Origin: Deroplatys truncata
Taxonomy: Eukaryota; Arthropoda; Insecta; Mantodea; Mantidae
Direction: 5' to 3'
Length of the DNA stretch: 64,000 nt
Assembly (NCBI GenBank): GCA_030765065.1
Contig: CM060980.1
Location: forward strand, 58,388,364 to 58,452,363
The position numbers and the translations under genes are program-made. This document shows, piece by piece, positions 21,447 to 33,557 of the stretch. Within the stretch, counting starts at the first letter, position 1. Each line of letters starts with the position of its first letter. The notes beneath the pieces were generated by a model that was not told the origin of the DNA, searched no databases, and saw nothing but the letters and a program-made list of their open reading frames with translations.

Positions 21447-22275
21447 TAAAATTTTAACTTTCGTTTTCTAATGCCACTGTGAATGTCTGTACAAATTGTA
21501 TTCCACCCAAAAATTCGATACCGAGATTTTACCGGAAATATATGCTTTGAGACCCCCTGAATCCAAAAAAGGCATTTTTGTAAACATGTCCGTGTGTGTC
21601 TGTGAGTGGCGTCTGTCTGTCTTCTGTGGACAGCATAACTCAGAAACGAACAGTCGGATAAACACCAAACTTGGTATTTAGCTTCAGTATCTTCCAGAGA
21701 TGCGACACGAAGCTTTTCAAGAAAATCCCCCCACCCCAGATTACCCTTTACATGGAACATTTTTCAAAAAATTTAATTTTCTCTAAAATGCTGTAACGGT
21801 TTTGATTAAAATATCATATGTTGAAGTATTTTCATGACAAATGAAATGTATATCTTGAATTTTCTGGGAATGTCTCCAAAAGTCTTCTTCATTGTGAACG
21901 ACTTTTGCATAACTGGTAAACCATAAGAGATAGAGAAAATTTTACTACACAAAAAATGTAGATCGCGTTAAAATACACAATTTATGTCATATACATTTTG
22001 TTTTGTTGAGTTAATCCATTTTCGAGATATTGCTTCTTATTCCCTTAAATTTCCCAATATACATGCAAAGAGAGTGGAATGCGCCACATAGCAACCAGTT
22101 CTTAAAACATTTGACTGTCGCTTAAATCCTACCATATTCCCCTTGCATCTACAAGAAAATTAGCAATAAGATTAATATCTCGATTAACATGAATCATATG
22201 CAGAATAAGTGTTTGTAAAAATAGTTTGTACAAGAGTAGAGAAAGTCATGTGAGTGTAACACATCAGATTTTTTT
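21447..22275 (+). repeat. DR1 dispersed repeat, reference copy
   Basis: This is the longest uninterrupted copy. It runs from TTTTAACTTTCGTTTTC through TTCCACCCAAAAATTCGATA, GCATAACTCAGAAACGA, AGATGCGACACGAAG, GTAGATCGCGTTAAAATACA and ATATCTCGATTAACATGAA to GAGAAAGTCATGTGAGTG. The two ends carry related inverted motifs (ACTTTC...CTA at the left, TAGAGAAAGT at the right). It has no long ORF, so it looks non-autonomous; its class is unknown. Confidence 0.8.
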
Positions 22276-22817
22276 AGTTAATTTTTACTTCTGAGTCTGA
22301 ATTGTTCATCTATGACTTGTGGACCTAAAATCTGTGTTATAATTTTGCATTCTTATTTCATAATATTTTCGATATATACTTTTCCGTTCAAAATTAATGT
22401 TTCTGCTCAGTGTAATTATTATATATGTATTATTATTGAACTGCTTTTATGTTTTACATTTGTTGTTGGGTCTTTCGATCCGAATACGTTGGTTTCTTCC
22501 TATTCTTTTGGAAGGTTTGAGAAAATCTCAGAAGAACATTTACTTAAAAGCAACAGAACTCATATGCTACTAACCCTTTCTGCCAATAATAAGCCATTTT
22601 CTTGCGTATCAAACTTTAATCTGAGATTAAGGTGGATACACCAACGTTACGGATTTATGTTAAGTGATTGACGTAATAGTGGTTAAATATGTAGCCCGAG
22701 ACTTAAAGTGCTTACAATATTGGAAGTCTCCATTGGGGTATGCTATCTCAAAATTTGAAACCGCCTTGTGGTTTACTGGAAAAAAACATAAGTCCATTGA
22801 AGAATTTAATGTCGTAC
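22276..22817. other. unassigned AT-rich interval
   Basis: A 119-codon frame at 22312-22671 is AT-rich with no recognisable domain and is probably chance. Confidence 0.35.
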
Positions 22818-22895
22818 CGGCATGTGGCCAGATGGTTAGAGTAGCGGCATGGTAAGCCGAAAATCTAAGGTTCAACTCCTGGCTATTTTTCAGCC
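22818..22895 (+). repeat. tRNA-like head of a SINE or tRNA pseudogene
   Basis: GGCCAGATGGTTAGAGTAGC resembles a tRNA D-arm and A box. GGTTCAACTCC about 40 nt later resembles a B box. The anticodon region does not fold cleanly by eye, so a functional tRNA is unlikely. Confidence 0.45.
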
Positions 22896-22919
22896 TGATT
22901 CTAACTTTCCTACTGATTC

Positions 22920-23864
22920 ATAGTTAATTTTCTGTTATCAGGAATACCCAGAAAATGTTTTTATTTCTTTTCAGTTTTAAGTGTTTTTAAAAACTCTCGC
23001 CATTTTCGTACACCAGTTCTCTAAGAAAGATAGAATCTCAAGTGTGCAGATTTGGACACAGCACGAGACGGACAGGGTGCTCACTTTTCTACCTGGGATC
23101 ACGATTTCGGTCACGTGACTGACCTCCGCTGTTGTAAAGCAAACAAATGAGACTCATTTCTGCAATATTTTGCCCCACCCCTCGCTTCTTTTTCTACACC
23201 TTTCTCCTCTTCTCTTGCACGTATTTTTCATACTCCTGGCCCTGTGAATGTATGTATGAGTGTGCCTTCTTTATTCATTTCCTTCCTCGCAAATTACTTT
23301 TTCCGGAGCCAAATTAACAAATGGAAGTGTACGCTCAACAGAAGCGAGGACTTGAAGTCATTTCGTTGCTAAAATAATGTGGACTAACTGAAAAATAGTT
23401 CGTAATTATAAATATGGAGAATAGGATAAAATGCAACGCAAGGAAAGGCGAACAAAAAGAATATGAGATATGATCCATATGGGAATGCCACCCCTTTCTT
23501 TGTGATTGCCAAATTTTTCTCTCGCCTTCTACACTTTCTCCTTCGCACTTACTTTGTTTCTGTCCCTCTTAGTGTATCTTCTCATCCCTCTAAACAATTA
23601 TTTTCACACATTTCGCCCCCTCTCACATAGAATTTATGTATGCACCGTGTTAATTGCTACAATAATTTAAAAAATAACAAACGCTGTTGTGTTATATTTC
23701 AGTGTTCTCCGGACAATTCAAATATCTCTTCTCAGAAAAGTGTGCAGAAATGTCTACTGCATCGTTGAAGGCACAGCTATACCAAGAAATGAACTCATAT
23801 TTTAGATACTGTAGTTACAATTAGGAAAGTAAGGAACTCCTTCTGAAGGAGTAATATTGTTTAC
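22920..23864. other. unassigned interval
   Basis: No gene or family recognised. Pyrimidine-rich stretches occur at 23155-23240 and 23510-23630. Confidence 0.35.
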
Positions 23865-24750
23865 GTTATTAGCCCCACGTTTAGGTGCCAATTTGAAGGT
23901 TTTATTTTAGGAAGAGTTGTATTGTAGTTCCGTTGTTGCGGAGCCAAACTTGATGAAGTAACTGCCCCACGCATGGTTCAAAGTTTCCGGTGGTCTTTGC
24001 CCCAACGTTCAGGAATCAACTTGGTATTTTTATGTTTCCTTAAATATTATATACATTAATGTTTGCCTAATCTGCGTCAGTATTAATTTGCAGAAACATG
24101 TATCTCTTATCAGGGGTGATGCGGCTAAGGAATGTAGGCTTACACAAATTATAATTTTGACTTTACTCGTTTTATTAATCCTTCACACGATTAAATAACA
24201 CTTCTCTTATATACAGAGCTGTGAGATTATTTATTAATTACTTGCACTTTTTAACAGTAAACTTTATAAAATTCTTGACGTAATGAATTTTATATGTCTC
24301 ACACTGAATATGTACCGAGCGAACGAACTCCTTAGGTACGTTGCCTTCTAGCGACTGGTGTTTACCGCTTAAATTTGTAAATTTTTCTATTTCAAGTCTG
24401 TGATTAGCTAATTTTACTCCAATAGAATACTTTTATTTAATTTTCAGCTTTTCTTGTAGTTTATTGACTATTTATAAACTGTTTTAAATATTACGTTATT
24501 GTTTCCAAGAATTGCTGGTGGTATTATTAAGCTTTCCAATTCACTATTGCCTCAAGGTTACCTCATTGTTAGCAACCTTCGGCCTCTATTCTCACAGCTC
24601 CTACATTATTAAATTAATTAATACATTCACATAACATTTTTATACATGTACACAATAATATAAACATAATACAATGACTGTTACATACACTTTATATATT
24701 GTAGTATACACATGTTGCTTTAAGGCGGGCTGTTATTATATTTTATGTTA
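23865..24750 (-). repeat. LTR-4 copy with leader
   Basis: It is shared with 35485-36330 from the AGTTGTATTGTAG block through GCGTCAGTATTAATTTG, GAATGTAGGCTTACAC and CCTCAAGGTTACCTCATTGT to TTAAGGCGGG. On the minus strand, CTCTGTATATAAGAGAAG near 24205 looks like a TATA box. PBS-like sequences (complement of TAGCCCCACGTTTAGGTGCC near 23869, and CCCCAACGTTC near 24001) lie at the left, so the element read right to left. It has no coding part. Confidence 0.6.
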
Positions 24751-25497
24751 TATAATTAGACTCAAATCATTTAAGTGTTAAAAATACTGCCTCACTTCTT
24801 ATTATTCTTCAATATCGTCACAATCTTCCTCCTCTTCCTCGTTTATGCGCTCCATATTCATTGCGAGTGCAATGGTTCTCCTTACTGACAACTTAATGTT
24901 ACAGTCCCTTATATCCGTTAACACAATTAGAAGTTGTGGTTTATACTACTTTTTTGACGATAGTGTTTTTTATCCACTTCCTGCTCATGCTATCATGCGT
25001 GTGAAGTTGAAACTCCTGCACTCTTTGCGTTTTACATTTTTACCCCAGATGTTAATAAAACTTAATAAGTTAGTAAATAATTAAATCCTCTATATAATGA
25101 TATTTATATTTCCTGTTGCAGATATACAACATATTAATATTTGAGGCTGAATTATGATACATAGAAGTATTTTTAATTGTGATGTTATCATGTGATATTT
25201 GAAGCTGAGACGTTATATTTTAATTCACATCATAGAGCGCTGGATGGTAACTGAGTAGTGCTTTCAAACAACTCAACTGCAAATATCATTTGAGGCTAAA
25301 TTTTACCGTTTAAATCCTACCTCTACCTACCTTTTTTTAGCGCTAACAGCAAAGTCTTTGCTCTTGGTATAGCTAACCATAATCTTCGTCCCATCAACAA
25401 GTTGTTAAACTTTAACCAGATGTTACAGTAAAGTTAACTGTTACAATTATTCATGCAGCATTTAAGTATAGCTCTTTCGGCGCAAGCAGCTATCTCA
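24751..25497. other. unassigned AT-rich interval
   Basis: A short open frame at 24845-25084 has no recognisable domain. Confidence 0.35.
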
Positions 25498-25690
25498 CAT
25501 TTTTTCGGGCGTAAAAATCTTTAGCATGGTTTCCTTCGGAAGAGAAGTAAAACCGCTAGTCCCGTGTCGTAGATTTACGGCACGTAAAAGAACCTCAAAC
25601 CTGATAAAGTGGCCTCTGAGCAAAATTTCCGGTCTTTCACGCTCAATAAAAATAGGACGCTAAGAGCCATAGTAGTTAAAGGGTATGAGC
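25498..25690 (+). repeat. SINE-A, head truncated
   Basis: It starts in TTTTTTCGGGCGTAAAAATC and runs through GTCGTAGATTTACGGCACGT to TAGTTAAAGGG. The head and the A-rich tail are missing. Confidence 0.72.
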
Positions 25691-25964
25691 TTTTGACTGG
25701 CTTAGTCAATACTACTACGCAGGACTAATCACCAATTTGCATTCAAGGTTTCGGTGCGACCTTGATATTACTTTTGAATAGTTGACAGTGATTAATTCTA
25801 TTTTCGCGTAAGTATTCTATTATTCACTATCGTCGAAAAAAATAGTTGCACATGAGTTAAGTCCTTTGTAGAAACTCGTAAACGAAAATACTTGACTTCG
25901 CCTCACGTTTTAAAACTACTTCCTCTTTCAGCAAATATGCACTTACCGCAATTGTAAGGCAATA

Positions 25965-26178
25965 TTTTATTCCATCCAAAAATTCGATATCCAGATTTTA
26001 TCGGAAGTATATATCGAGAAATACTAAGGCCCCTCACCGTAAAAAATACTTTTTAGAAACATATTAGTGTGTGTGTGTTTACAGAATAACTCAAAAACGA
26101 AAAGTTGGATTAAGATCAAAGTTGGTGTTTAAGTTGAGCATCTTTTAAAACCGTTCCCCATCTCAAACTACTCGTTAC
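25965..26178 (+). repeat. DR1 dispersed repeat, left part of an interrupted copy
   Basis: It begins TTCCATCCAAAAATTCGATA and passes AACTCAAAAACGAAAAGTTG to CCCCATCTCAAACTAC. A SINE-like insert follows and DR1 resumes at about 26495. Confidence 0.7.
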
Positions 26179-26184
26179 AAAGAA

Positions 26185-26494
26185 AATAACGACACGAGTT
26201 GCCGAGACCGTTAGGACATAGGCTTATGAATAGTAGGTCCACGGTTCAAATCTCGTCAGTATCGTCATCCCTGAAAGTTTGTTTTGTTTTTATTTGTTTT
26301 TTTTTTTAGGTTTTCCTCAGTTCTCATAACAGGCAAATGCTTGAGAATACCCTAAAGGTAGGCGGGAACCCTTCCTTACCAAATTCCCTTTTTAGATTAT
26401 GATTTCATTTTGTGTATCATCAGGCCTCACCGCTTGTGGTGCCGTGTGGAACGGGCGTTAAACGTTTCAAAAAGAAATTAAAAAAAAAGTAAAC
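26185..26494 (+). repeat. tRNA-headed SINE inserted in DR1
   Basis: GAGTTGCCGAGACCGTTAGG (A-box region) and GGTCCACGGTTCAAATCTCG (B box) form a tRNA-like head. The body follows, and the element ends near 26490 in an A-rich run typical of a LINE-mobilised SINE. It lies inside an otherwise collinear DR1 copy, so it is younger than that copy. Confidence 0.6.
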
Positions 26495-26765
26495 AGGAGA
26501 AATTTTCTCAAAAATTGCTCAAAATATGATATGCTAAGATGTTTACATGACTAATAAAATGTGTAGCTAAGATTTTCTGTGAGCACTCCATGAAGTACCC
26601 TTTATTTAGTAAATTTTGTGAAGTTTGATGTAGTCACGAAAACTTAATATATGGAAAAACTTACGGCAGGAAAAATGTAGAGCTCATCAAAATACACAAA
26701 TTGAGCCCAATAGCTGCTTTTTAAATATTTCATGTTCTAAATGCAGATTTTTCCAAGTTGCTTGA
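26495..26765 (+). repeat. DR1 dispersed repeat, right part of the interrupted copy
   Basis: The blocks GAAATTTTCTCAAAAATTGC, ATGACTAATAAAATGTG and AAAATGTAGAGCTCATCAAA continue the copy begun at 25965. Confidence 0.65.
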
Positions 26766-26939
26766 CAATTTGCGATGTTTAACCCCCCCCTCTTCCGCTT
26801 TCTTTTGATTCCATACAAGAACTTGTCACCACGTATGAACATTTGAATGCCGTTTCCATATGTTGTAAGCTATGTATTATCTATGGTTATAATTAAGCGC
26901 TTTTTGCCTAATTCTTACATATTTTTAGGTAAAACAAAA

Positions 26940-27080
26940 TTCTAATGCGTTACATTTACATGACTTTTTATACCCATTTTTCTACAAATGATTGTTATAA
27001 GTACCTACTTATTTTTCTACCTGTTTCATGTTAACCGAGATAAACCTTTGCAGAATGTTTTGTAAATTGACGTTCTGTCT
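26940..27080 (-). repeat. DR1 dispersed repeat, terminal fragment
   Basis: TTCTAATGCGTTACATTTAC through GACTTTTTATACCC to CATGTTAACCGAGATAAACC is the DR1 end block on the minus strand. Confidence 0.6.
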
Positions 27081-27261
27081 TAACCTATTGGATCTCTAAA
27101 CTTAGTCCATCTTTAACGTACAGCTCGCTGTAGCTGTTGCTTTTAGCGTTTAATTCTTCTTCTTAACAGAGAAAAAGAAAGCTGCAAAATATTGCTATAC
27201 GTTGCTGATATAAAGCGTTCTTTCGTCAAACAACTGCAGCAAGTTGCTAAAAAAAACACCC

Positions 27262-27815
27262 CCTAATGTATTATATTCACACTACTTTGTCTTTCCATTA
27301 TAGTTTATTATGCCTATATAAATATTCTTATGAAAATTTATTTTTGTATCTTTTTCATTTTAATCGAGATAAACCTTTGCTGAAATAGCTATATTACACA
27401 TTTCGGGACAGATAAAAAGGGAACAGCGAAGAACTGAACGCTATACCTTGGCCTTAAAATTTCATACCCTTTCCATTCAATCGCGAGAAGCAACTGAATA
27501 TCAACAGTAGCTTAAAAGAATGACAAAGTATTGACAATTCGAAACATTAATTTCGTATATCTCGGAAATCGGTATGCCAAAAGTAAAGTGATTTGAAATA
27601 AATTGTGTGTTTTAAAGAGAACTACATTTTTCTGTGCAGTGCATTTTCATCTATCGCTTAGATTTTAGCAGATCATACAAAATTCCTTCCGAATGAAGAG
27701 CATATACATTTATTCAACAATTCAAGATATACATTGTATTTTCCATGTAAATATCATTAATATATGGTACTTTAATCAAAAGTGTTAGAGCCATTCAAAA
27801 ATGTCGTAAATCATA
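27262..27815 (-). repeat. DR1 dispersed repeat, partial
   Basis: It runs from CCCTAATGTATTATATTCAC through TTTTAATCGAGATAAACC, CGTATATCTCGGAAATCGG and AATTCAAGATATACATTG to ATGGTACTTTAATCAAAAGT. It is minus-oriented and lacks the left-terminal part. Confidence 0.7.
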
Positions 27816-28693
27816 GCACCCGAAACTATAACAATTGAATGATTATACCTGTTAACTTCTGCAGTATCAATTTTACTGTTTGAAATAACTGTTTCCAGAA
27901 TAAAAGAATCTAAAAGTGTAACTTGCCGTCAGTTACTAAAATGCTTACCAGCAAAACCCTTCGCGAAGGCCGCCAAATCTTATTCACACAAGCGCGTCAC
28001 TGATCTTTTAAAACAGCACACGAGTAATCACCAGATTAAGTGACTAATTCTCAAGATAGAGGTCACAAATGTATACATGAATGTATACAAGAATGAGTTT
28101 GTCTCTGATTAGAATACACGTCCTTATATCACACTAATCAACGCCTACTTTTGAACTACCCCACCAAGCCTCCTCCCCGCTTGGGCCAATACTATACATG
28201 TGCGTTTCTTCCTTGTTACTATGCGGTACTTCCCCAACTCTCAGAATTTAATTACCTTTTCTTCTTCAGAATTTCTGCCTATGCGACTCTTCAAATGTCC
28301 TGAAATTATAACCTAACTGCATTCCAGAATCTTTAAGCTTATTTTTTCGCTCTTCACCCTGTTACTAATAACTTTGCTCACCACGACTCACTAATTACCT
28401 TTCTCTTCGGACAGATCTTTCAACTCAAGCATTATACATTGATTTAATATATGGAAAGAATTTATTACAATTGTTTCTTTATCTTACTATCCTTTCTTTA
28501 CTTAATTAATTATATCTTCCCGTCAATAATTACAGTATCAAAGTATAGGTAATAAAAATGCCAAAAAAGGGACAATTTTCTATTTTTGGGCAAATTTCAC
28601 AGATACATCGCCTTAATGGAATTTCTTCAAATTACGCATTTAAGTCATATAAGCATGCAGAAATCATAGCGTTCAACCGCTAAACATAGATCT
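27816..28693. other. unassigned AT-rich interval
   Basis: No gene or family recognised. Confidence 0.4.
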
Positions 28694-29270
28694 TGTGACA
28701 CAGCGGCTATGACCCAAAATTATTGGGAGGTCGGCGACAGGCAGTCGGAGTTAAACAACGGTGTAAACAACATTGTTTACGCCAGCATAAACACTGGGAG
28801 TGCTATCGGCAGATAACCAGGACCTTCTGGAAGTGTCTTCCCCCTCCTAAAGAACGTGTGCTTAGATGGTTCTAGAATGTTCTGTGGAAGATTCTATTGC
28901 CTATATAAGCGAGCGTTCTCGCAAGAGGAGTCAGTCAGTCAGTGAGCGAGTTGGCGGGTGCGCTTCTGGTACGATGTGGGTGCCGTTCTCCGAGCGAGTT
29001 TGTGGCAAATTCTGTGGTGTGTGGTGGATTCTGCTGCGGAGCGAGAGATTGTGGAGGTCTTTTGTTCAACTCCCCTGCAAGCGAACCGTGCGGAAGAAGA
29101 GGCTACGTTACGAAGGAAGTGAAGTGACAATGTGAACTAAGTAAAGTCTCAGTTAAAGTTGAACTAGATAAAAACAGTTCAGTGACATTGAGAACATTAG
29201 AGAAATTACAGCTGGAAAACTGGAGAGTCACCATATGTATTAACTGTCTTAACTTCTTGCTTGCAGGTTC
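28694..29270 (+). repeat. LTR-2 solo LTR
   Basis: It starts TGTGACACAGCGGC, then GGCAGATAACCAGGACCTTC, TCTAGAATGTTCTGTGGAAG, a TATA box in CCTATATAAGCGAG (28900), CTCCGAGCGAGTTTGTGGC and GAAGTGAAGTGACA. It is the best-preserved LTR-2 promoter region here. No gag or pol follows. Confidence 0.75.
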
Positions 29271-29289
29271 ACATCGCTCTAAAACAGCT

Positions 29290-29625
29290 CCCAAACAGTC
29301 GCCGAAACAACGATTTCCGTTCTGTTTAAAAACTCTGTAGCTTCACTATTGGCCAATGGCTTCCCAACAGCACTCTCTTCAGTGTCCATAATATTTCCGA
29401 AATTTGTCGTCAGTATTTATTTAAGCTGTAACAACGCAACATTCCTGGCTGCTCATCTTGTTTTTGGTACTCCTTTTACGGAAACATTTCCAGAACCTTC
29501 TAGATGTGTTTGTAGCATTTTCTATAAAACAAATACAATTTTGAGGTAGTTAAAAAGTAGCAGGATCGCTGCATCAGTCAGCTGCATGTTGTGCAACCAA
29601 ATTCAGCGAATGTGCTGAAAATGGA
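29290..29625 (-). pseudogene. hAT-like (ZMYM1-type) transposase remnant
   Basis: On the minus strand, AHSLNLVAQHAAD near 29618 is followed, through stops and a frame change, by a KGVPKTR-AARNVALLQL stretch near 29470. Then comes NIMDTEESAVGKPLANSEAT, ending near 29300 with VVSATVWELF. The order AHSLNLV, then TRW-SAR, then a helical region ending in a W/F-rich motif is that of the C-terminal part of hAT-derived ZMYM1-like proteins. The canonical Trp of the TRWSAR motif is a stop here. There are several nonsense codons and no N-terminal half, so it is a decayed fragment. Confidence 0.6.
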
Positions 29626-30140
29626 ACATAAGATGCATATGGTTAAGCACTTCCAATCCTTACCTGTAAGCCACTGCCGCGGCAGCATTTTCAAAACACT
29701 GTCCTTTACAATACATCTAGTGCTAAATTCTTGAGTTTATTTGCAATTTTTTTAGCTAACTCAGTTGTTTTATATCATGATTAGGTATACATCTCCAAGT
29801 TGGCCATTTTTCACGATACATCTCGCTAGATTGGCACTTTATCTACATTTGGAATGTAGAATCAATGATCAATGACACATGTTTTGCACCTCTAGATTCA
29901 TTAATTATTGTTTACGATGTCTTATCAGATAGTAATTTAAAAATCTGCCTACAAGTAGTGCTGGGTAGATATATATGACTTTTTTGTCAAATAAGTGTTC
30001 TGCTAAAAAGGGGTTGAATTCAGCAATGCCCTGAAGGAACACAGATAAATCCAGTGTGCTGTGATCGGTAAATCTGACCAGGGCAGATCACGTCAGGCTA
30101 GGCTCTAAAACCAACTGTTACTTATTCTCAATATGTCCCT
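29626..30140. other. unassigned interval
   Basis: No gene or family recognised. Confidence 0.35.
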
Positions 30141-30199
30141 CTAGCCATGCATCATAGGCATGATAACGTCTCGTCATCGTTTCTAACGCTCCATATATG

Positions 30200-30497
30200 G
30201 CCTATGACCTTCGGGGTTACCTCATTCCACCAAGCGTTGACTGGACCCATTTTTGAGGTGGATGCCTCAGCATACGCAACCCGTCGCCTCCGTGATGATG
30301 AGGATGGCGGTGGAATGAGAGGACCTACAGCTTTTACCGTGGACTCCAAACCACGATTGGTCTTAGAGGTACTTCACATTAGCAAGTCAGAGGTGAAGGC
30401 GTGGATAGGGGCCACCCTAGAGCCGGAATTGAACCCCGAAACCTCAGAACGAGAGAATGGAAACGAAAACACTGCGCTACCCCGGCGCCCGTGATAA
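30200..30497 (-). repeat. tRNA-headed SINE (single copy)
   Basis: On the minus strand, GGGGTAGCGCAGTG near 30480 (A box) and GGGGTTCAATTCCGGC near 30425 (B box) form a tRNA-like head. The less AT-rich body runs to about 30200. It differs from SINE-A and SINE-B. Confidence 0.6.
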
Positions 30498-30914
30498 CAT
30501 TATATGACATTAAATTACACAAGAAAAGAAAACAAAGAGAGTTACTTAAGCCACGAATGTCAAGCTGTGTAAATATACTACCAGTCACTCTGTGTTGCTC
30601 TCGTGGTTAAAAAGGAACACGAGCACTCGGTGTGACCAGGGAGCGATCCCCCGTGCAATGCAGGGCAGGCAGAAAGGAAAAACTCCACTACTCTTAAGTA
30701 TGCCACAAATAACTTTGTTGGAGAAACACTTTCTTGTTATGTTGCATTTATGTCGTTATATTTAGAAACATCAAATTTGTGTAAATCTGTACACTTAAAT
30801 AAATTGTAAAATTTTAGAGTAATACAGTTATAAAACATTTGTATTCAATGAAAGTTAATATATTTTATTATTTAATTTCATTATTACGAGAGCATAGTAG
30901 TGGAAATTTTATAC
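30498..30914. other. unassigned AT-rich interval
   Basis: No gene or family recognised. Confidence 0.35.
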
Positions 30915-31231
30915 TGTAATCGCGCCCACGACGCCACCTTCGGGTCGCCTCCCGGCCTGGGACCTGAGTGAGACTGTGACGGGCCATCGGAACAATAGTC
31001 AGTGCGGAAAATATAGAACAATAGCGAGTGTGGAATAAAAAGCCCTTTTGTGTGCCGCTTAATTGTTCCGGAACCTTCATTTCGGCATGTTCTAGTAGGT
31101 TCTTGTACTTGAAAGTTGTGTTGTATTCCGAGTACGTGCTAAAGTGACTCAAATATAACATTTAAGCTAGTTGAGTGCCTAGTGGTAAATAAAGTGTGTT
31201 TTCACAATAACTGATGTTCTCATTTGTTACA
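30915..31231 (+). repeat. LTR-3 solo LTR, internally shortened
   Basis: It starts TGTAATCGCGCC and contains GGAACAATAGTCAGTGCGG, TGTTGTATTCCGAGTACGTG and GAGTGCCTAGTGGTAAATAA, ending CTCATTTGTTACA. Compared with the 59431 copy it lacks about 150 bp in the middle. It is flanked by ATAC on the left and ATAT on the right. Confidence 0.7.
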
Positions 31232-32637
31232 ATATAATAAATATAAATAACATATAACGCAATTAAATTGTACAACATTGTATATACGTATACATACAAA
31301 ATTTCTTCCCTACTTGCTTTCAAATTACTTAATTCCGAATGCCTAAGATATGTCAAGTAATCAAATGCTTGTTTACAGAACATTTAAATTATTATTTTTG
31401 CAGAATAACACAGTGATAATTCAGGTACAGCATCTATGATGCAATATAAATTGTTCATGGATTAACCTAAAACCAAATATGTGAAACACAATTATCCTAA
31501 GCAAATGTTTTCTGTATAACAAAGAAATTATTTTAAGAAGTCTGTTGTAAGTTAAATGTTTTTTTTCATCTATCATGACGCATTGTACACATTGTAGATT
31601 TATAATTATGCATTTTATGTGACGTAGGAAGTCATTAATTATCAAATATCTCTGCATTTAATAATATAAAAATCTGAAAACTCTTGGAACATAAAGACGT
31701 CTGAATCTAAATCGTTTACGAAATGCAACAATGTATATGATACATAATTACAGTATGTAATATGAAAACAGAAACATTTTAAAAATATTTTTAGCGTTGT
31801 TTACCAACGTTTTCGCCAGGAAGGATTCATTAAGAGTGGATCAGAGTTTTGACACACACCGTAGGTAGGTATTTTCAAATGCGACCTTCTGCCTTGTTGT
31901 TGTGTATATAACCAGAAACTAATTTAAAAAGGCATTACTGCCACTGCTTTCTTTGAACGAGGTCCGTGTTCAGCGAATGAGAAAGTCATACTTTATTATT
32001 ACTCATTACATTCAAAAGATAAATCTATTTCCTTTGCGCCGTCACTATATGACCTCCCCATCCACTCCTCTTTGATATAAAATTTCTCTTATTACATCAA
32101 AATTATTCATAAACTGAAAATGAAACATTGTGTTAATTAATTCAGCTACCTGCTTAAAATATTCATTTGTAATTTCGCCTATATTCTAGAATCTTATTAA
32201 GTTCTGTTTTTAATAAGCAGAGCGACGTTCACATCTTTTTTCGACATTTTCCGGAAATATAAATATTAGATGCGTTGATTGCAGTCCCTTGTAGTCAAAC
32301 AAAGTAAAAAGCATTCTAGTTATGTTCAGATATGAAAAGAAATGTTATGAGGTTCAGGTAAAAAAAGAACATTTAATAAAACAGAAGACAAACGGATTCA
32401 TAAGTGACGTACATACATATAGTTTGGTAAGCTTTCTTTGGTATTCTCTTATTTGTAATCATTGTTGGATTAATTAACATTGTCTGAATGCATAAAAGTA
32501 CAGTTTACTGTGTAGAAAATGGGATATTTAATTTATAATGTAACAATCAATATAAGTACACCTAGTACAGATGTAAAATTGTTAAGTGTAAACTATAAGG
32601 TAGGTAAACGGTAAACGATAGATACTTCTGGGAAAAA
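31232..32637. other. unassigned AT-rich interval
   Basis: About 1.4 kb with no recognisable gene or repeat. The short minus-strand frames at 31162-31657 are AT-rich chance ORFs by appearance. Confidence 0.4.
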
Positions 32638-32905
32638 ACTGAGTTTTATTTATGGACGCTCTTTAACTGCTGTGGTCCTTAGCGCCCCATTCTATATTGG
32701 GTGTGAAAGACCGGTGATTTTGTTCAGAGGCCTCTTTATTAAGCTTGAGGTTCTTTAACGTAACGTAAATCCCCGACACGGGAACACCGGCTTTACTTCC
32801 CTTCTGAAAGTGGCCATGCTAAGGATTTTTAGGCCCGAAAATTCAAGGCCTCCGCCGTGTTTGAACCCGCGACCTCGGGAACTAGAGGCTAACTTCTGAG
32901 GAAAC
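32638..32905 (-). repeat. SINE-A with head
   Basis: Tail side first on the plus strand (CTGAGTTTTATTTATGGACG). The complement of the tRNA-like head lies at the right end, where the minus strand reads AGCCTCTAGTTCCCGAGG followed by GCGGGTTCAAAC (B box). Confidence 0.78.
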
Positions 32906-33200
32906 ATATATGCTAGGAAGATATACAATTAAGCATTTGGGAAACATTTTATTTTGTAGTAACTTTGAAATATTCCCGGATTCAGTATAATTACGCATTA
33001 ACTGAGTTTTCAGCCAACAAATTTATGGACTTATATACGTCACTGTTTTAAAGTCAAACATTGCAACTTATAGTGAATATTTATGTGGAAGCAATGATAG
33101 CCTGTTTTTAGCAAATATAAATAATTACTAAACATGCCTAGCAATACAAATTACAAGTTGTATGATGTGACATACGAATATTTGTTTTGAACAAAAATAT

Positions 33201-33550
33201 TGTAACGCAGTTACGTGCCTAGCTATCAATTGACTGGCGACGACCGGCCGGTTTCTAAGAGATAGGGAGGGATAATTAGCGCTCTTGCCCAGCATAATCA
33301 TCAGAAATGCTACCGAGAGATAATCAGAATATTCTAGAAGTTTCGCTCCTTCCCGACTTCCCTGGTACTCTCTGGAAAATTCCAGTGGCTATATAAGCGA
33401 GCGCTTTCGCGAGTGATCCAGTTAGTGAGTACGACGTGAAGTGCTGACTATTCAGTGCGTTATCTGAGTGAAGCTGCGACGATAGTTGTGATTTACTGTG
33501 GAACAGCATAGCTTTTAATGTAATCTGCTTGCAATTACATACGATCTGCA
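33201..33550 (+). repeat. LTR-2 solo LTR, truncated
   Basis: It starts TGTAACGCAGTTACG and contains GCCCAGCATAATCATCAGAA, GAGAGATAATCAGAATATTC and the TATA box in GGCTATATAAGCGAGC near 33390. Similarity fades near 33550, where a transposase-like remnant begins. Confidence 0.7.
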
Positions 33551-33557
33551 CTTGTGA

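Noticed and set aside
21431-21760. 109-codon minus-strand frame and shorter ones with CVHRRQTD-type peptides
   Set aside because: The same peptides recur wherever DR1 occurs and vary in frame and length, so they are chance translations of the repeat.
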